From: Microbispora sp. H11081 | Lineage (GTDB): Bacteria; Actinomycetota; Actinomycetes; Streptosporangiales; Streptosporangiaceae | Reading direction: 5' to 3' | NCBI RefSeq assembly: GCF_012999535.1 | Contig: NZ_JABBWV010000010.1 | Span: 124,001-188,000, forward strand | DNA: 64,000 nt | Shown here: positions 63,534-64,000 of the stretch, in pieces | Position numbering within the stretch: position 1 is the first letter of the stretch | Layout: the number at the start of each line of letters is the position of its first letter | Translations under genes and position numbers: made by a program | The notes under the pieces: model-generated | Told to the model about the DNA's origin: nothing | Databases searched by the model: none | What the model saw: only the letters and a program-made list of their open reading frames with translations

Positions 63534-64000
63534 ATGGCCATCCCGGACTTCAGCGCACATGGCATTTCGGCCAAGTATGCCGTTCTAGTGGACGTTGGTT
63601 ACCTTTACGCGGCCGCCGGTGAAGTTCTCTTAGCGGCCAAGGAGCGTAAGGAGTACCGCGTCGCGGCGGATGAGCTGATCCAGGCGCTGCAGAAACACGC
63701 GGTCGATCGCATCCAGGGTGAGCTGCTGCGGGTCTACTGGTACGACGCCGCCCGTGACCGTGTGCCCACCGTGGACCAGCGTGTGATCGCCCAGTTGCCC
63801 TGGGTCAAGGTGCGATTGGGCAACCTCAACGCCCGTGGCCAGCAGAAGGGCGTGGACGCGCAGATCCGCAGTGACCTTGAGGCCCTCGCCCGGCACCACG
63901 CTGTGAGCGACACCGTTTTGATCGCCGGGGACGAGGACATGGTGCCCGCCGTGGAGGCCGCGCAGGCGTACGGCGTGCGCGTCCATCTGTGGGGGGTGGA
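63534..64000 (+). CDS. NYN-domain (PIN-like) protein, 3' partial
   Basis: This frame is open from ATG 63534 to the window end; GGAGG lies 6 nt before the ATG. The 155 visible residues include YAVLVDVGYLYAAAG (the first acidic residue), VYWYDAARD, KGVDAQIRSDLEALA and DTVLIAGDEDMVPAVEAAQ, which carry the acidic metal ligands of NYN nucleases. These act on RNA or DNA. The 143-nt gap upstream contains no other gene. The C-terminal part is outside the window. Confidence 0.88.
   Translation, partial: MAIPDFSAHGISAKYAVLVDVGYLYAAAGEVLLAAKERKEYRVAADELIQALQKHAVDRIQGELLRVYWYDAARDRVPTVDQRVIAQLPWVKVRLGNLNARGQQKGVDAQIRSDLEALARHHAVSDTVLIAGDEDMVPAVEAAQAYGVRVHLWGV

Overview
This is a high-GC actinobacterial chromosome segment, most like a filamentous actinomycete of the Streptosporangiales type. 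The placement is an inference from gene content: two SARP/BTAD regulators, a mycothiol-dependent formaldehyde dehydrogenase, propionyl-CoA carboxylase with an epsilon subunit, tandem DtxR/IdeR-like boxes, several GTG/TTG starts and a putative leaderless transcript. No rRNA, tRNA, phage or insertion sequence was recognised.

Layout. 0-5 kb: a 5'-truncated LCP protein, an acyltransferase with a very long disordered N-terminus, and a GT4 glycosyltransferase. 4.9-7.4 kb: an ECF sigma factor with its YCII/DGPF partner, and an acetoacetate-decarboxylase-like gene whose start codon lies inside a 30-bp palindrome. 7.4-13.3 kb: a SARP regulator, a DrrAB-like ABC exporter and a voltage-gated-type ion channel. 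13.4-26 kb: a wall-glycopolymer (teichoic-acid-like) locus with a GT2, two CDP-alcohol phosphotransferases, a glycerol-1-phosphate-dehydrogenase-like enzyme, a nucleotidyltransferase, a fused IspD-like cytidylyltransferase/SDR (Bcs1/Acs1 type, predicted to make CDP-ribitol), a TagF-like polymerase, a second GT2 and a complete LCP ligase. The LCP proteins at 0 and 25 kb would attach the polymer to the wall.

26-32.3 kb holds the most unusual gene set: a SARP regulator converging on a 58-residue peptide with six cysteines in a C-C-CC-C-C framework. Behind it is a tightly coupled operon for MauE-like and TlpA-like redox proteins, an ABC exporter and an S26 signal peptidase. The peptide and operon promoters share sequence at identical spacing. 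I read this as a secreted disulfide-rich peptide system with its own oxidation, export and cleavage machinery.

32.4-43.9 kb: a penicillin-binding-protein homologue lacking all three catalytic motifs, a FUSC-type protein, two-component genes, a CPBP protease, a deazaflavin-dependent oxidoreductase behind a paired operator, acyl-CoA dehydrogenase and UDP-glucose dehydrogenase. 44-64 kb is mostly housekeeping: purE/purK, a sensor/regulator pair, bfd-bfr, mscR, a class III cyclase, birA, fdhD, ppc, an ABC exporter, pccB with its epsilon subunit, and a truncated NYN-domain gene.

Two intergenic elements (43.91-44.15 kb and 58.68-59.03 kb) have the same architecture: units beginning CGTGATCTTG recur every 52-54 nt toward a central hairpin, then continue in inverted orientation at the same period. 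They are the strongest non-coding signal in the window.
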